From assembly GCA_949318235.1 (NCBI GenBank), contig OX439137.1, positions 12,520,698-12,584,697 of the forward strand: 64,000 bases of DNA. The letters are read 5' to 3'. Both the position numbers and the translations under genes were made by a program. This DNA is from Ecdyonurus torrentis. Its lineage: Eukaryota; Arthropoda; Insecta; Ephemeroptera; Heptageniidae. The notes beneath the pieces are model-generated. The model did not search any database. It worked only from the letters and a program-made list of their open reading frames with translations, and was not told the origin of the DNA. Of the stretch, positions 24,958 to 39,830 are shown one piece after another. Numbering within the stretch: position 1 is the first letter of the stretch; every line of letters begins with the position of its first letter.

Positions 24958-26838
24958 AGAGGAAGTTCAGGGGTTAGACAAGTATTTTTTAAAAGCTTCT
25001 AATGTTTATTGTAGGAAAAATTACACCTATTTTATTTTTCTGCGCCACTCTGGTAATTAAAGAAAAAATCACTCAGGTAGCTTGCTCTCGTAAGTATGAC
25101 GTACAACATACGAGACGGCATCACTGCACTCCAGGTAAAGAGGGGGGGAGTTTGTAAATACTACATCACATAAACGACAGTCAGGGTAGATAAAAATATT
25201 ACCTTCACTAAACATTTGACAAATATTTTTACAACTTTTTTTAACAAATCCGTATTGTACGCGTCAGGTGCAACAGCAGAGATTTGTATTGGCTGCATGG
25301 TTCATTTCTGTCCCGCTTAGTAAGAGAAAATGACATTTACAGCCAATGTCAATGTATGCTTTTGCATCTGACTCGTCTATACTATGGTACGCCAGGTAGG
25401 GCTGTTTTGTTTTACACATGTTATATAATATAAAATAGTTATATCATATATCTTGATATATTTGCTCCACTAACGCATATTAAAATAAGTATTTTATAAG
25501 ATGTGTGAAAGAAAGATGAGCTGCAATAACAAAAAATTAGATAAATAAATGCAGTCGTGAAATGAAGAAAAATACTGCGCACCTGTAAAGTATGCAACTT
25601 TATGCAAACCAAAATAATAATAATAAAATAAAATGAAATGAAAAAATATGGAACTTTAATATTTGCAAGGATTACTCAAAGATTACTATTTTCAGTATTT
25701 TTTTTTTATTGTTCGTTCGAAAACATGCAGTCATATATAATTAATTTATGTACTTTAAAATGTGATATATAGAGACGTAAATTTTGAGCAAAATGAAGAA
25801 TAAATAAATAAAAGTTAGAAATACTATATTATCATGTAGAGTCTCAACACATAACATTTGTTTTTTAATTGATTTGACTTTTTGCTAAATTTATTTGTTT
25901 ACGCGGACAGCAATCTCGTAATCAAGTGTGAAAAAAAAATGCTTTTCACGATGATATAAACTTAAATTTTGTGCATTATTGGAACTTTTGTTAAAACAAA
26001 AACTATAGTTTTTTTTTTTTTCAACGTTTCGAATATTATTGCAGCAACACTTATTCACGTAATTTTAGATATTCGATCGAGATGGCATTTAAACCTATTC
26101 AAATTTATTTATTATTTTTATTTTTATCGCTCGCGTTTTCGCAAGAATTTCGTTAGAAAGAGAGCGATGTATCGATGAAAGTTTGTATTTATTATTTTTA
26201 TTATTATTATTAATTTTTTTTTTTTCATATTTTTGGCTGATTTTTTTTCTTTTTCGGACTTCGCTATTACGAAATTTCGTTATTACGGGGTTTGCCTATG
26301 CTTTTACATGTTCGGTGGGACTGGCGAAATTACTTCGCTATAATGAAATTTTGCTGTATTCAAGTTTGCTACATCGAGGCTTTACTGTATGAGTTAATTC
26401 TATATATTTATTATTATTTTATTTATTTATTATTATTTTACCATATATTATATGGTTATTGAATTTATATAAGTATATTTTAATAAAATATAACATCATA
26501 TAATACGTATGAATATGATAATATTATTAGTGAAATAATAATAACTGTATATAGAGATTTATTTTTATTTGTCACAATTTGTGCTTTTGCTTTTTATTTT
26601 ACCTGGGATTTTTTCCTAAGTCCATTCAGCCACATTTTTTTTCTCTCTCCCTTTCTCCCTATAGTATAATATCTACCTCGCGGTGTTGCCGAATATTTTT
26701 ATCGCATTGGGCGTTCAAATGTTTAATTACGAATTAAAATTAGAAGATGTAAAAAATTTATTCAATTTTGGTTTAAAGCTACTGTTTGTGATACTTCTCA
26801 AAGCGTATCAATAGTTTTTAAACCCCTGAACTTCCTCT
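24958..26838. mobile_element. 1,881-bp TTAA-flanked element with 18-bp inverted ends
   Basis: The left end is AGAGGAAGTTCAGGGGTT. The right end is AACCCCTGAACTTCCTCT, its exact reverse complement. TTAA lies at 24954-24957 and 26839-26842. The insertion splits a family B copy at its natural TTAA, confirming the boundaries. TTAA duplication is the signature of the piggyBac superfamily. The interior has no transposase-length frame; frames near 25969-26392 are short and AT-driven. It is a non-autonomous or deleted derivative. The left third (24960-25420) is relatively complex and unlike the AT-rich centre. Only one copy occurs in the window. Confidence 0.85.
26225..26389 (-). mobile_element. pogo/Tigger-like terminal fragment
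   Basis: On the minus strand the end reads CAGTAAAGCCTCGATGTAGC just inside a TA. TATAGCGAAGTAATTTCGCC and AATAACGAAATTTCGTAATA then follow. Degenerate TATAACGAA-type subterminal repeats after CAGTNNAACCTCG are typical of pogo/Tigger Tc1-mariner elements. The opposite end was not found, so it is a fragment or strongly decayed. It lies inside the 1,881-bp TTAA element. Confidence 0.5.
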
Positions 26839-26999
26839 TTAAAGTCAACACCATAAGTGTATTAAGAATTTTTTAAAATATTTTTAAAAGTTTATTCATT
26901 TGCAAGTGGTCTATTATGATAAAGCTTCTTTGCAGCAAAATTTGTTTGTTATAATTTTTTTTTCTACGTATGTTCTGCTATAGCTACGTTAAATAACAA

Positions 27000-27114
27000 A
27001 TTAAATACAGTATTACACTATATAGAAAGCATATATTATTATTATTTATGTTATTCCAATTTAGCAATATTTATTCTGTGTGACATTAAATGCAACATAA
27101 ATTACGTTATTTCT
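27000..27114 (+). mobile_element. Family D MITE fragment
   Basis: Only the right part is clear: TTATTCCAATTTAGCAATAT, then AATGCAACATAAATTACG and TTATTTCTTA, matching the last third of the family. Confidence 0.5.
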
Positions 27115-27655
27115 TAAGTTCAGATATCATAGTAATACAAATAATATCATATATACCTACATCAATTTTTACTTGATATAAATTTTGAGACATCATATTA
27201 TGAAGCTCAATATTGTGTAACAGCCCGAAGCTTAAAAAAAAAAATTTAAATAAATTTTTTGTCAAAGTTGTTGCTCCGTATTTGTAGGTGATTGAACTTG
27301 AACTTGATAATAAATTGAAGGCTTGACAAATGATATGGATTATTAAAAATAATCTTATGTGACGTATAAAACTTGTGGTTTTCGTCAACGTATAATATTA
27401 TGGTTTAATAACCTTTATTTGAGATATTTGATTACGGCAGGTATATAAATATTTTTACTACTTTTGATGTCGTTATTTATATACACTATACACCAAAGCT
27501 TTTAAATAAATAGTATAGCTATCACATTTGAGATAAAAAAATATATACATTTGATTCCACAAATATTTATGATTTATTGTAAGTATGTTGATCACGTAGC
27601 TATATATTGTGATGTTATAAAACTAGCTTCAGTATCATCTTCTAACAAAAATTAT

Positions 27656-27971
27656 TTAAAGGCGTAGAACACTTTGAACAAAAAGCATGTCTAATATCCT
27701 AACATACCTAAATATCAACGTTAATTTGGCCGGAGTCATTGATTTCTAATTTATTTTCCATTTACAAAATGACAGCTGCGGGTTTCTGACGTCACAGCTC
27801 ACCTGTTTCCGCGCGCGTGTGGACTAGTGCTGTGACGTCACGAACCCGCAGCTGTCATTTTGTGAATGGAAAATAAATTAGAAATCAATGACTCCGGCCA
27901 AATTAACGTTGATATTTAGGTATGTTAGGATATTAGGCAAGTTTTTTGTTCAAGGTGTTCTACGCCTTCAA
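27656..27971. mobile_element. Family A hairpin MITE copy 2
   Basis: TTAA at 27656-27659 and TCAA (a one-base change) at 27968-27971 flank AGGCGTAGAACAC and GTGTTCTACGCCT. Arms match block by block: AACGTTAATTTGGCCGGAGT with ACTCCGGCCAAATTAACGTT, and GCGGGTTTCTGACGTCACAG with CTGTGACGTCACGAACCCGC. The central GC-rich loop near 27805-27820 reads GCGCGCGTG. Arm identity is high, so it is young or kept paired. Confidence 0.9.
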
Positions 27972-28019
27972 CTATTTACTATTTTTAACTGATTAAAAAT
28001 GCTACAAGAAATAATTTTG

Positions 28020-28115
28020 AAGTCTGGCTATTATTTATTGTCAACCAAAAACAGGTTTGCGTCCGGTATACGCACAGTACAAAATATTAAAACCATTACA
28101 GAATAAATTATAAAT
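28020..28115 (-). mobile_element. Family E retroposon 3' end copy 1
   Basis: On the minus strand it reads GTACTGTGCGTATACC, CGCAAACCTGTTTTTGGTTG and ACAATAAATAATA. A conserved body running into an A-rich tail is how LINE or SINE 3' ends look. A second copy is at 44400. The 5' limit is uncertain. Confidence 0.55.
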
Positions 28116-28267
28116 TACGTATACAGTATTCATACATGTAATTACATAAAAGAGAATTAATTACGTTTTATATTAGTTTTCACGGATACGTGATAGAGTT
28201 ACAAGAATTATAAAAACTGTCAAATTTCTATACTGTAACTTTTAAAATATAAGAGTTAATGACAACA

Positions 28268-28440
28268 TTCGTACGGTCATTTTATTAAAAAAAATGAATT
28301 TCTATATTGGCAAATGGGAATAAAATGTATTTAGATAGAGTTTTGCGTCAACTGAAATCTCATGGCATTGATGGCCATAAGCCAAAATAAATGTATTTTT
28401 TAGTAAAATGACGTGGGAATGAGGAAAAAATGTACGATTT
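28268..28440 (-). repeat. Family I repeat copy 2
   Basis: This is the reverse-complement match of 18245-18405. CGTACGGTCATTTTATT on the left pairs with AGTAAAATGACGTGGG and GTACG on the right, suggesting inverted ends. No coding capacity. Confidence 0.6.
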
Positions 28441-28600
28441 CATAAGCCTTTTTTATATTATTATTATATATTTTAGAGGAATTGCCATTTATTAAGGCAA
28501 TAGTAACAAAATCATCCATTTTACTATCGGAGAAACAGAAATTTATTAAGCCTATTTTTAAGGGTTAACATAATAGTCATTTTAGTTCATGCTTGTGTAA

Positions 28601-28942
28601 TAGAGTGATTTCATTCATGTTTAAGTCGACGCCATAAGTGAGCACTAAATAACTTTGGCCAGTATAGGAAAATGACTCATTTTGCCAGTTTAAAAAAACT
28701 TTGCAATATTTTTGAGAGCATTGATTCTGTCAACAGGTTGAATTAGTATCTCAAGTATATTATCGTATATATACAAGAAAAATAATAATATTAAAAAAAA
28801 AAAAAAAAAAAAAAAAGAAGCTATAATCTTCGTAAGAAAATAGCCAAAAACTACGTTTGTTCTATGCTGAGCAATGTTATTTATTGCTCAAGAAGAGCAT
28901 CGAAAAGCATTCAGAATGACGTCATGCACTCACACCCTATTC
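28601..28942 (+). mobile_element. Family B MITE copy 6
   Basis: AAGTCGACGCCATAAGTGAG, AGTATAGGAAAATGACTCAT, AATATTTTTGAGAGCATTGA, TTCTATGCTGAGCAATG, AATGACGTCATGCACTCACA and CCCTAT occur in order. A poly-A tract at about 28794-28817 expanded inside. Confidence 0.8.
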
Positions 28943-29584
28943 TTTGTACTATTATATACTATATTATTATATTCTGAAATAATTTATTATATTATTATAA
29001 ATAACCTGCAATTTTAATAGATATCAATAATTAAACCTAAATAATTTAATTTCAAAATAAAATTTACGTTCTAGTTCTATACTCTCAACTTTTACTATAG
29101 GTCAATGATTAGCAAAAAAAAAAAACCTTAACCCTTTTTTGTAACTGTAAAACTATAACACCTATAATAGAAATACACGATTTAAAATTAAAGTAATAAA
29201 TATAAAAAAGTGCGTAATTTTTTTTTAAAATTATAATACTAAAACATAACAAAACATTAAAATAATAAAATTTACAACACACGAAATTAAGAGTTTAACA
29301 ACAATTTTCTCTCTTAAATTTATTGAAGTGCAAAAATGTTTAATCTTGACCTAGAAAATAAAAGAAGAATTAATGTCTTTAATGTATGCAAAGAATAATA
29401 AATCATAATTAAAATATTTAATATATTGCCTTTAGGATAATAACCTGGTATATATCAGATCGCAAAGAAATAAAATACATCTTTATTATTAACAGTTATG
29501 GAATGTATAATTATAATTATTTATTATTGTATTGTTATTATTTTGACTGAGTTTTAAAATTTATTAACATTTGTCGTTGTTGTT

Positions 29585-29585
<1 letters not shown>

Positions 29586-29624
<39 letters not shown>
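29586..29624. repeat. Poly-T tract, 39 bases
   Basis: An uninterrupted T run after GTTGTTG. Homopolymers this long are error-prone in assemblies. Confidence 0.9.
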
Positions 29625-29626
<2 letters not shown>

Positions 29627-30314
29627 AAATTATATTTTGAAGTTAAGATGTTACAGCCCTAGGAATAAATTTGGTATAAATTATTATTCTTACTTTTTTT
29701 GGCGTGCAATGTCAGTGTTTATTATCCTACGTAAGCTTTTTATAAGTCAAAAATATAAATTACGTACACCTTTATTTTAATTTATTATTTTTTTCTTTTC
29801 TCTCTTTTTTTTTTTTTTTTTTACTCTACGGGAGCCAGTGATTTCGTGTATGTTACAAAACAAAAATTTACTTTGATTTTTTTATTTAGTATGTGTTTAA
29901 AAAAAATATCGGACAGCAGGAGGCAAAGAAATGCTTTGAATTTGTATAAATATTATTAGAAGTGTAGTTGTTGTGTATAATTACGTATTAAATTTTTTTA
30001 ATTTAAAAATAAAGTTAAAAACGGTTAAATTAAGAAAAAAATGAACTTTCAGCTCAAAGTCAAATCGTTTAATTTATATAATTAAAAAGCTTATTTTCTG
30101 TAGATGTAATTTACTTTTTAGCTATAAAAAAGATTTGTACAATAAAAGTAGTTCATCAACTATATATATATAAAAAAACAATTTCTGTAAAATTACAAAA
30201 GAAAAAGGATGTTTTTTTTATAAAGTATAATTGATGTTTAATCTTTAATAGAAATCACAGTTGTTTTTTTGTATGTAGCCTGGATAAGAACTTCGTACTC
30301 TCAATCTCTCAAAA

Positions 30315-30316
<2 letters not shown>

Positions 30317-30359
<43 letters not shown>
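30317..30359. repeat. (CT)n microsatellite
   Basis: About 21 perfect CT dinucleotides. Confidence 0.9.
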
Positions 30360-30362
<3 letters not shown>

Positions 30363-30809
30363 CTCTCTCATCAGCAGATAGAAATCCCACTACTATAATC
30401 TCAACTATACACCCATCAATCATATAACAGTATTAAAGGCAGTAATAAATATAATCCATAATGAAAAAATTAAAAATAATAAACAGTAGAACATTATTAT
30501 AAAATATTATATATGCGTGTACAATTTCAACGATAGTAATAATAAGTCCGGTTTACTTCTACATATATCGTTCTAAACATAATAATTGTAAATTTAATTT
30601 TGTTTTTAAAAATACATATAGAAAATATAAACTCGCACCTATAAAATAATACTAACCGTTTAAAACCGGATTTTTATAACTATACACTGTACATTATTAT
30701 TACAATCATTACTTATGCATTTTTTTTTCTTAAAGAAGAAGTATTTATTTATATTTTTTTGTTAATACCGTTATGCATACCATCATATGACCTTATAGTT
30801 TAAAATAGA

Positions 30810-30860
30810 TCACGTGACGTGGTCAATTTGTTATACACCACGCCTTATTCCCCACCCACC
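30810..30860. promoter_or_regulatory. E-box palindrome with GC-box-like block
   Basis: TCACGTGA at 30810-30817 is a perfect palindrome, the class bound by bHLH-zip factors. It overlaps GTGACGTGG and is followed by CCCCACCCACCCACG. CpG-containing words like these are rare in this AT-rich intron. A function is only inferred. Confidence 0.35.
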
Positions 30861-30962
30861 CACGTAACTCATTGAAGATTACACTTTATAATATGTTATA
30901 CCTTTCTTTTTTATATATAAGTATAAAAACAACTACGGTCCAGTATCCTACTTCTGTAGTCC

Positions 30963-30966
<4 letters not shown>

Positions 30967-31046
<80 letters not shown>

Positions 31047-31050
31047 CCTC
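30967..31050. repeat. (CT)n microsatellite, about 80 bp
   Basis: Perfect CT dinucleotides, ending in CCCTCCCTC. It creates Leu-Ser and Arg-Glu artefact frames on the two strands. Confidence 0.95.
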
Positions 31051-32096
31051 TTGATTTTACAGCCAATTTTTATACCTATGCATATTATTATAACTTTACA
31101 CGTAAAAAACAAGTTTGGAATGCGCACTGCTATTATATTTTGCAAATTAAAAACAATAGTACTATTATTAATATAATAATAATAATCAAAATAAATACAG
31201 ACAGTACATATTCTTATGATTTAAAAAAAAAATATGGGAATTTATATAATAACGTATCTTATTTTTGTAATATAGTTTCCTTAAAAGATAATGAATAGTA
31301 TATCATCATACAACTAATTTGAATATTGTATTGGAATGCCAAAAAATTGTATTATATAAGACGTAAAGAATAATTAAAGTGCTTATTTTGTTAATAATTT
31401 ACTTTAAGTTTATAAATAAAAGAATATCATATTATAATACTGCAAAATTGTAGCCCCATTAATCTACGTACATAAGGAACCCATAAAACCCTATAAAAAT
31501 GAAATTTTGTAAAGAAAAAAAAAATCATCTTTCACTTCAAAACCAATATTATAATTTCTTCAGTTCAAATTCAAACAGGTTTTCTTCCGTTTTGATTTGC
31601 CAAACTTTTTTTTTTATAATGTAGAATTACTAAATTTTTATTCATAAAAAATGTGTACAGTAGTTCGTATAGACCCCAATTTTTCATACCTCAAGTAATA
31701 AATTGTACTTTAATATTCATGATTTAACAATTTTAACATACACTAAACAACATGTTTGTATGTCAATTCTAGAATCGTGTGGGCTTTCTTTTGTCACAGA
31801 AAGGAAAGGACAAATTTATTTACTTTTTTTTTTTTGTGAAAAAACGATGTATTTTTTTCTAAAGAAATTTAAAATTAAAATTAAACTTACAACCTTAATC
31901 TTGACCTAGAATTTTTTGTTATTTTTTTCTTTAAAAAAAAGGAAGTATTGTTGTAGTGAGATGCAATTCTGTACATGTACTATTATTATTTTTATTATTA
32001 TTGTATATTTTATTATGTAAATAAACATATTATACTATTTCTTACAAAACTAATTCAAGCGGATGAAGTGTATTTTACTACATAAAGTCAACTGTG

Positions 32097-32132
32097 ATTG
32101 GCTAATAGGTTTATAACATGCTCCCTGATTGG
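32097..32132 (-). promoter_or_regulatory. Paired inverted CCAAT boxes
   Basis: GTGATTGGCTAAT and CTGATTGGTTTAG each hold ATTGG, the reverse of CCAAT, at 32097 and 32128. They start 31 bases apart, about three helical turns. Paired CCAAT boxes at such spacing are typical NF-Y targets in promoters. GTTTATAAC lies between them. The block ends in a TAAATAAATAAATAAAAG tract near 32224, so it may instead be a retroposon end. Confidence 0.35.
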
Positions 32133-33081
32133 TTTAGCACCCCCGGATACAGCGTTTGGTGGGAATGACTTTGTTTTGGTCAGTGTCTTACGCATGTTAA
32201 AATATAGCTTCATTCCGTAAATGTTAAATAAATAAATAAAAGATAGAAAAGTTAATGAGAAAAAAACATTCAATAAAATTTCAGGAAAATATAAATTTAT
32301 ACGATTTGGTTAAAAATGAATTGCAATGACATAAATAAATAAATAATAAAACTGCGTAAGGTCTTTCAACAAAAAGAAAACTGGTAATTTCTTACTTCAT
32401 AGAAGAAAAAGTTTGCGCAATTTTACACTAGGTCGGAGATCAGATTGGCAAAAATATTATTTTAAAATATAAAAACTGATAAGATTTACAATTGTTAGGA
32501 AAGTTTTTTACTATTATCTAAAAGAATAAATACATATAAAAATAATAGAAAAGAAATTTTCTATAATAACATTTTAATTAATAGATAAATAATAAATATT
32601 AATAATTATAAAATAAAATTTTATTACGTAAAGTGCAAAAAGTTAATTTAATTCTATAGAACGCTACGATAAAATGTAATATTACTATTTGAAATTTAGT
32701 ATATAAATATTATTTCAGTTGATATAATAATAATAATTATAAACCAAACAATGAATAACATGTTTGACTTAACAATTATAATCATTGTTGATTCTATTAA
32801 ATTGGCAATCTGTTTTGTTTGCAGAAAATATAGAGGTTTTAATATTGGCCTTAGTTATTATAAGTTGTATAATATATTTTCATTATTTTGGATATAAAAG
32901 TATGAATATTTTTAATTCAATATTACACTAAAAAAAAAAGATTTAGGAACTATACTACTTACAATTAAGTCAATTTTGTGTAAAGGCAACTCAAAATATT
33001 GAAAGGGGGGGGGGGGTGTATAGTCACCAATTGTGAATGATGAATTTTTCAAATTTAATCCCACTCTCATGCTAATAACAA

Positions 33082-33197
<116 letters not shown>

Positions 33198-34051
33198 AAA
33201 CTGTAAATTTCATAGGTATTTCTTAAATCTTTGAAATAACATAAAACATAAAGTAACAACAATAGGACTTCAACTTTAGAATTGCAGAGATACAAACTAA
33301 ACATATCCCTTAACTTTTTATGTTTTCCCAACCTATTTAAGATTTGAACCAACCGAGGATATGAGCTTAAGCATTTTTAACTCTCAATTTTTTTTTCCAG
33401 TGTATGAAAGAAAAATAAACAACAAGGATACAAGTAGAAAAAGGGGGGAGGTTGTGAGACAAAAAGACGCGAACAAACAGGTCATTAAATTTAGGAATAT
33501 AACCCAGACGATATTTCTAAAAAGATAAAACTTTTACCAAAAATCTTGTATTCTATTCTCGTTTTTACGTATATATAAACGCCAACATTTTTTCGACCAC
33601 TCAGATATTATATTTGATAAGAGAATCTTTTAAATAAGTATTTGGCAAGTTAGAAACAATAAAAAATTATTATATAGACATTTAAGTAATATATTTTTAA
33701 ATAATATCTATTATACTGCATCGGAATGTTAATTTAAATAAAAATCCTCAAATAAATTAAATAATTAGGTAAATAGTTAAAAAAAATAAACACTCTACGT
33801 ATATATAAATATAATTATATATTATCATAAGCTGAATCTATGGAGCATAATTATCTTATATAATAACTTCATTCTTATTAAGATATGCTATAATAAAAAA
33901 AAAATAAAAAAAAAGAGAAATTTTCATTAAAATTAAAAACTGAAACTAAAATAATCATAAAAATTAAAAGCGTTACATAATACAGTTTTTATATTTTCAA
34001 CATAAGTAGTATAATATATATTTTTTAAATTATAAAAATTAATGAATTTTC

Positions 34052-35475
34052 CAGTGTTGTAGTCGATCGATCAAATTTCGATCCGATCACGATCCGATCA
34101 CGATCATTTGATCGGATCGTGATCGGATCGACCCATTTTATAAAAAAATGATCGTGATCGGATTTCGATCACATTTAGGGCTGTGATCGAACGTTTTTTC
34201 GATCCGATCATCATGTTTCATACTTTAGTTTTTACAACCATATAGGTATTTTTCTTTCTTTTTGTCTTCTTCTTTTTTTTTTCTCCTTTTTTTTATTCAT
34301 TATAATAAAGCAAAAAGTCAAAGTCCAAAATAGAAAAGAATTTAAAAGTACAGTACAGGCAGTACTCTGCTAGCAGCTGCTAGGTAGATATTGAGATGTT
34401 ATCTACTTTAGCTAAAAGGTATCACAAAACAAAACAATGAAAGCAAAAATGAAAGAAATAAAAGAAAAATAGCAAATACCTGACTCTGAGCTATATAAGC
34501 TTCTATAGGCTTTCTAGGAAAGAAATTATTATATCAATAGTGTGTCTGTGTCACCAAAGATTTTTTTTTTTTTTTTTTTTTTTTATGGACATGACATTAA
34601 AGGCGGTAAATAAGTTTTGTTTAAAATGAATTCTTGACGTATTATTTTGTTCATATATTCAAGTAACAGAATTTTTTTCTGCATTGAAAGATTGTCAATT
34701 TTATTTTAACACAATACATTTCTTGTATGAGTTTTAGAGGTGACTTTATAACCAATCGAAAAATTTTAAGTGCTTTTTACACTAATGATTTTTTCCACGA
34801 AATTTTGATGTATTAAAAAACCGCGGTGAGGGGAAATTTTTTCTGAAATAAACACGAGGGGGTTGCTTTGATTAGTGGGGATGAAGACACACAGTACTGT
34901 ACATAGGATAATTTTTTGGACCTCCATCCAGACACCAGTCATTTTTGATCTGTACGTTCTCGCAGGTGTCACGAGATAAGAAAGCAGGCAAAAGTGTATT
35001 TTTTTTTTTTTTTTTTTACATATTTACATAAAGTGGGAAAGAGCTTGGTATTCAGTGTTTGTATTTATCGTGCAAAAATAAACCGAATAACGTCGTATAG
35101 CCTTTAAATCTGTTGCAGCAAATCTAATAAAACATCTAAAGGTAAGAACTAACAATTATGTAACACATTTTTTTATTAAAAAAAAATTTACACGGAAATA
35201 TGAATATAAAAATATTTTTAAGTATAATGTATTATTACAGTATAATTTCCTTTTTTTTTTTTTTTTTTCATAATTATTATAATTTACAAGTTCTTACATA
35301 CCTACATTTATTATTGAAAACGATCGAAAATTTTCGATCAAATGATAGTCGATCAGATCGGATTGTGATCGGATAGTCTCGAGTTTTGAAGATCGTGATA
35401 GAGATCGGATCGAGCTACATCTCAATTGATCGGATCGTGATCGGATCGAAAAAAGGGCGATCGACTACAACACTG
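34052..35475. mobile_element. Non-autonomous hAT-type transposon, 1,424 bp
   Basis: The left end is CAGTGTTGTAGTCGATCG and the right end is CGATCGACTACAACACTG, exact inverted repeats of 18 bp. The 8-mer GAATTTTC occurs immediately outside both ends (34044-34051 and 35476-35483), an intact target duplication. CAGNG-type ends with 8-bp duplications define the hAT superfamily. Both subterminal zones (34060-34210 and 35322-35460) are filled with CGATCCGATCACGATC-like repeats, probably transposase-binding sites. The interior has AT-rich DNA, a poly-T tract at 34561-34584, and a 68-codon minus-strand frame with no recognised domain. No transposase is visible. Confidence 0.92.
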
Positions 35476-35483
35476 GAATTTTC

Positions 35484-37704
<2,221 letters not shown>

Positions 37705-37941
37705 TTTTTAACTCACGAACTTTTGGTGTGAATATTTTGAATGGTAAAAATTTCAAATTAATTCGAGTGTACACACGACTGTGCGTGATAATATATTTTA
37801 CCATTCAAACTCAATACAGATTTTTCTTATAAGAATAGTTACACATTTTGCGCAAGTTTTTGGATTTTTCTTATAAGAATAATGTTACAAATTTGGCACG
37901 AGTTTTTGTATAGTAAAATATATTAGTGTTGTTCGTAAACC
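37705..37941. mobile_element. Family F repeat copy 2
   Basis: ATTTTGAATGGTAAAAATTTC, then CGAGTGTACACACGAC, TATATTTTACCATTCAAACT, TTTTTCTTATAAGAATA (twice) and TAGTAAAATATATTA. Outer words CACGAAC and GTTCGT are inverted. It is the fullest copy and contains a local duplication of the TTCTTATAAGAATA block. Confidence 0.65.
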
Positions 37942-38144
37942 ATACTTAATTTCTTGCACAAAAAAAAAATTATTATAATAATAATAAAAAATAAATAAAT
38001 AAATAAAATGCGCAATACATTTGAATAACCATAGTTGATCGTCATTTTAGGAGCAGAAAACAGGATTTATACGAACAGCATTATTATCACAATTATAAAT
38101 ACGTGCAACATTAACATATTTCAAAAAAATTATAATAATAGCAT

Positions 38145-38353
38145 TCATAAATAATAAATTACGTTATTTATACTACATATCATATAATAACATAAATGAT
38201 ACTAAATTACAAATAATTATGCTGTGCAACCTAATATTTATGCTATTGTAAAATAGAAATTATGAAATATAGCATAAATTATGCTGTATTGTACAAATTA
38301 TACTGAAAATAGGTTATAGAATAATTATTACGTAGTTATTTTTGTATACTGTG
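38145..38353 (-). mobile_element. Family D MITE copy
   Basis: ATAATAAATTACGTTATTTA, AATTATGCTGTGCAACCTAA, GCATAAATTATGCTGTATTG and AATTATTACGTAGTTATTT are the reverse of the family order. It is moderately diverged. Confidence 0.68.
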
Positions 38354-38889
38354 CATGTAACAGAGTAATACTATAAAAATAAAGTATAAAATTATTTTAG
38401 AAAATAAAGCAATGACATTCAAAACTTATATCACAATAAAAGGTCACCAAACTTAAAACTGGTCCAATAATCATAATATAACGGTAAGCTTAAAAAAGTA
38501 TAATATATATTGTATTATTGACATAGAAACTATTCACATAAGCAGATTAACATGTATGCATAATAATGTTATATTCAAGAAATAAATATATAAAATCTTA
38601 TCTTATACTCAAAAATACACTTATATATACTTTTCGGAAACATATAACAAACCAAAAGAAATCACGCTTCTATCTTTATGAAAACGTGACATGGTTATCT
38701 AAATACATTATATTTTTAAAATATTAAAATTTATAGATTGTGTACATATTTGACTGGATTATTTATATAGGATTTCTATCTTCTTTTTTTTTTATAGGAA
38801 AGATGGTGTTTAAATAATTCTTATAACGTGTCAATAATCTTTATTGATCTCTATAATATACTAGATGCATTTTTAACTTTCATATTATA

Positions 38890-38922
<33 letters not shown>

Positions 38923-39718
38923 TAATATATTATATTAAATAACGTATTATTGATATTGGTATAAACTATAAACAGTTAAAATAACAATAGTAAGAAGAAA
39001 CAGTGACCTCACCTCACAGTAAGTGCTTTAATGAATCGCACTCTATGATAGTGTAAATGGGTGTTACCGGTAAAAAAAATGTTGTTATTATAATTTTGTT
39101 ATTATTGGCTTAAAACTTGCAAACGAGCGTATTGTCTATAATATAGAATACCTCAAAAAATGCTAAAAAGCTAATATCACAATTCTATAAAAGACAGGAA
39201 ATTAGTAAAAACGCGCTTTTTTAGCCTGTTATTGGCTAATATTCATTGCAATTAACCATGATAATTTGTTTATTTATAACTATAATAGTTACAAAAAATA
39301 GTTGATCAAATTTGACTGCTAGCATTGTCAAACGCATTATTATTTTTATTTAGTGCTAATTTTAATTTAAATTTCATTACGTATAATTAAAAAAAAATCA
39401 AAAAATAAAAACAAGACAAACCTCGAAGCTGTGTATTTTGGAGTTAAAAAACGAGTATATAAAGTAATATTATATATAACAATTTAATTTTTGTTTAATA
39501 CTTTAGTTCAATTAAAACTTCTTTACATACAAAAATTAATTAAATATTCAATTATATATATAATAAGAATAAACATAAACATACTTTTTCAAAATTTTAA
39601 TTAAAATTTATATAAATATTGATACAAAGTAATGAAAAATAAACTTCCCATTTTTGGTACAGAGAAACACGCTCTTCTTGTAATATAGACAGAGAAGTTA
39701 TTCAGTAAAAAAATACAT

Positions 39719-39830
<112 letters not shown>

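Larger units (their letters stand above)
24933..26870 (+). mobile_element. Family B MITE copy 10, split by a TTAA element
   Basis: The left piece reads TATAGGGTGGTTTCATTCATG before TTAA. The right piece after the insertion reads AGTCAACACCATAAGTG. In unbroken copies (40482) these blocks are contiguous as CATTCATGTTAAAGTCAACG. The remainder of the B element beyond about 26870 is not recognisable. Confidence 0.65.

Noticed and set aside
25969..26392. Adjacent 69-codon frames as a possible transposase inside the TTAA element
   Set aside because: They are short, low in complexity and overlap the pogo/Tigger-like terminal repeats. No DDD or DDE motif context was seen.
34766..34972. 68-codon minus frame inside the hAT element as a possible transposase
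   Set aside because: Far too short for an hAT transposase and lacking a BED finger or dimerisation motif. At best a remnant.
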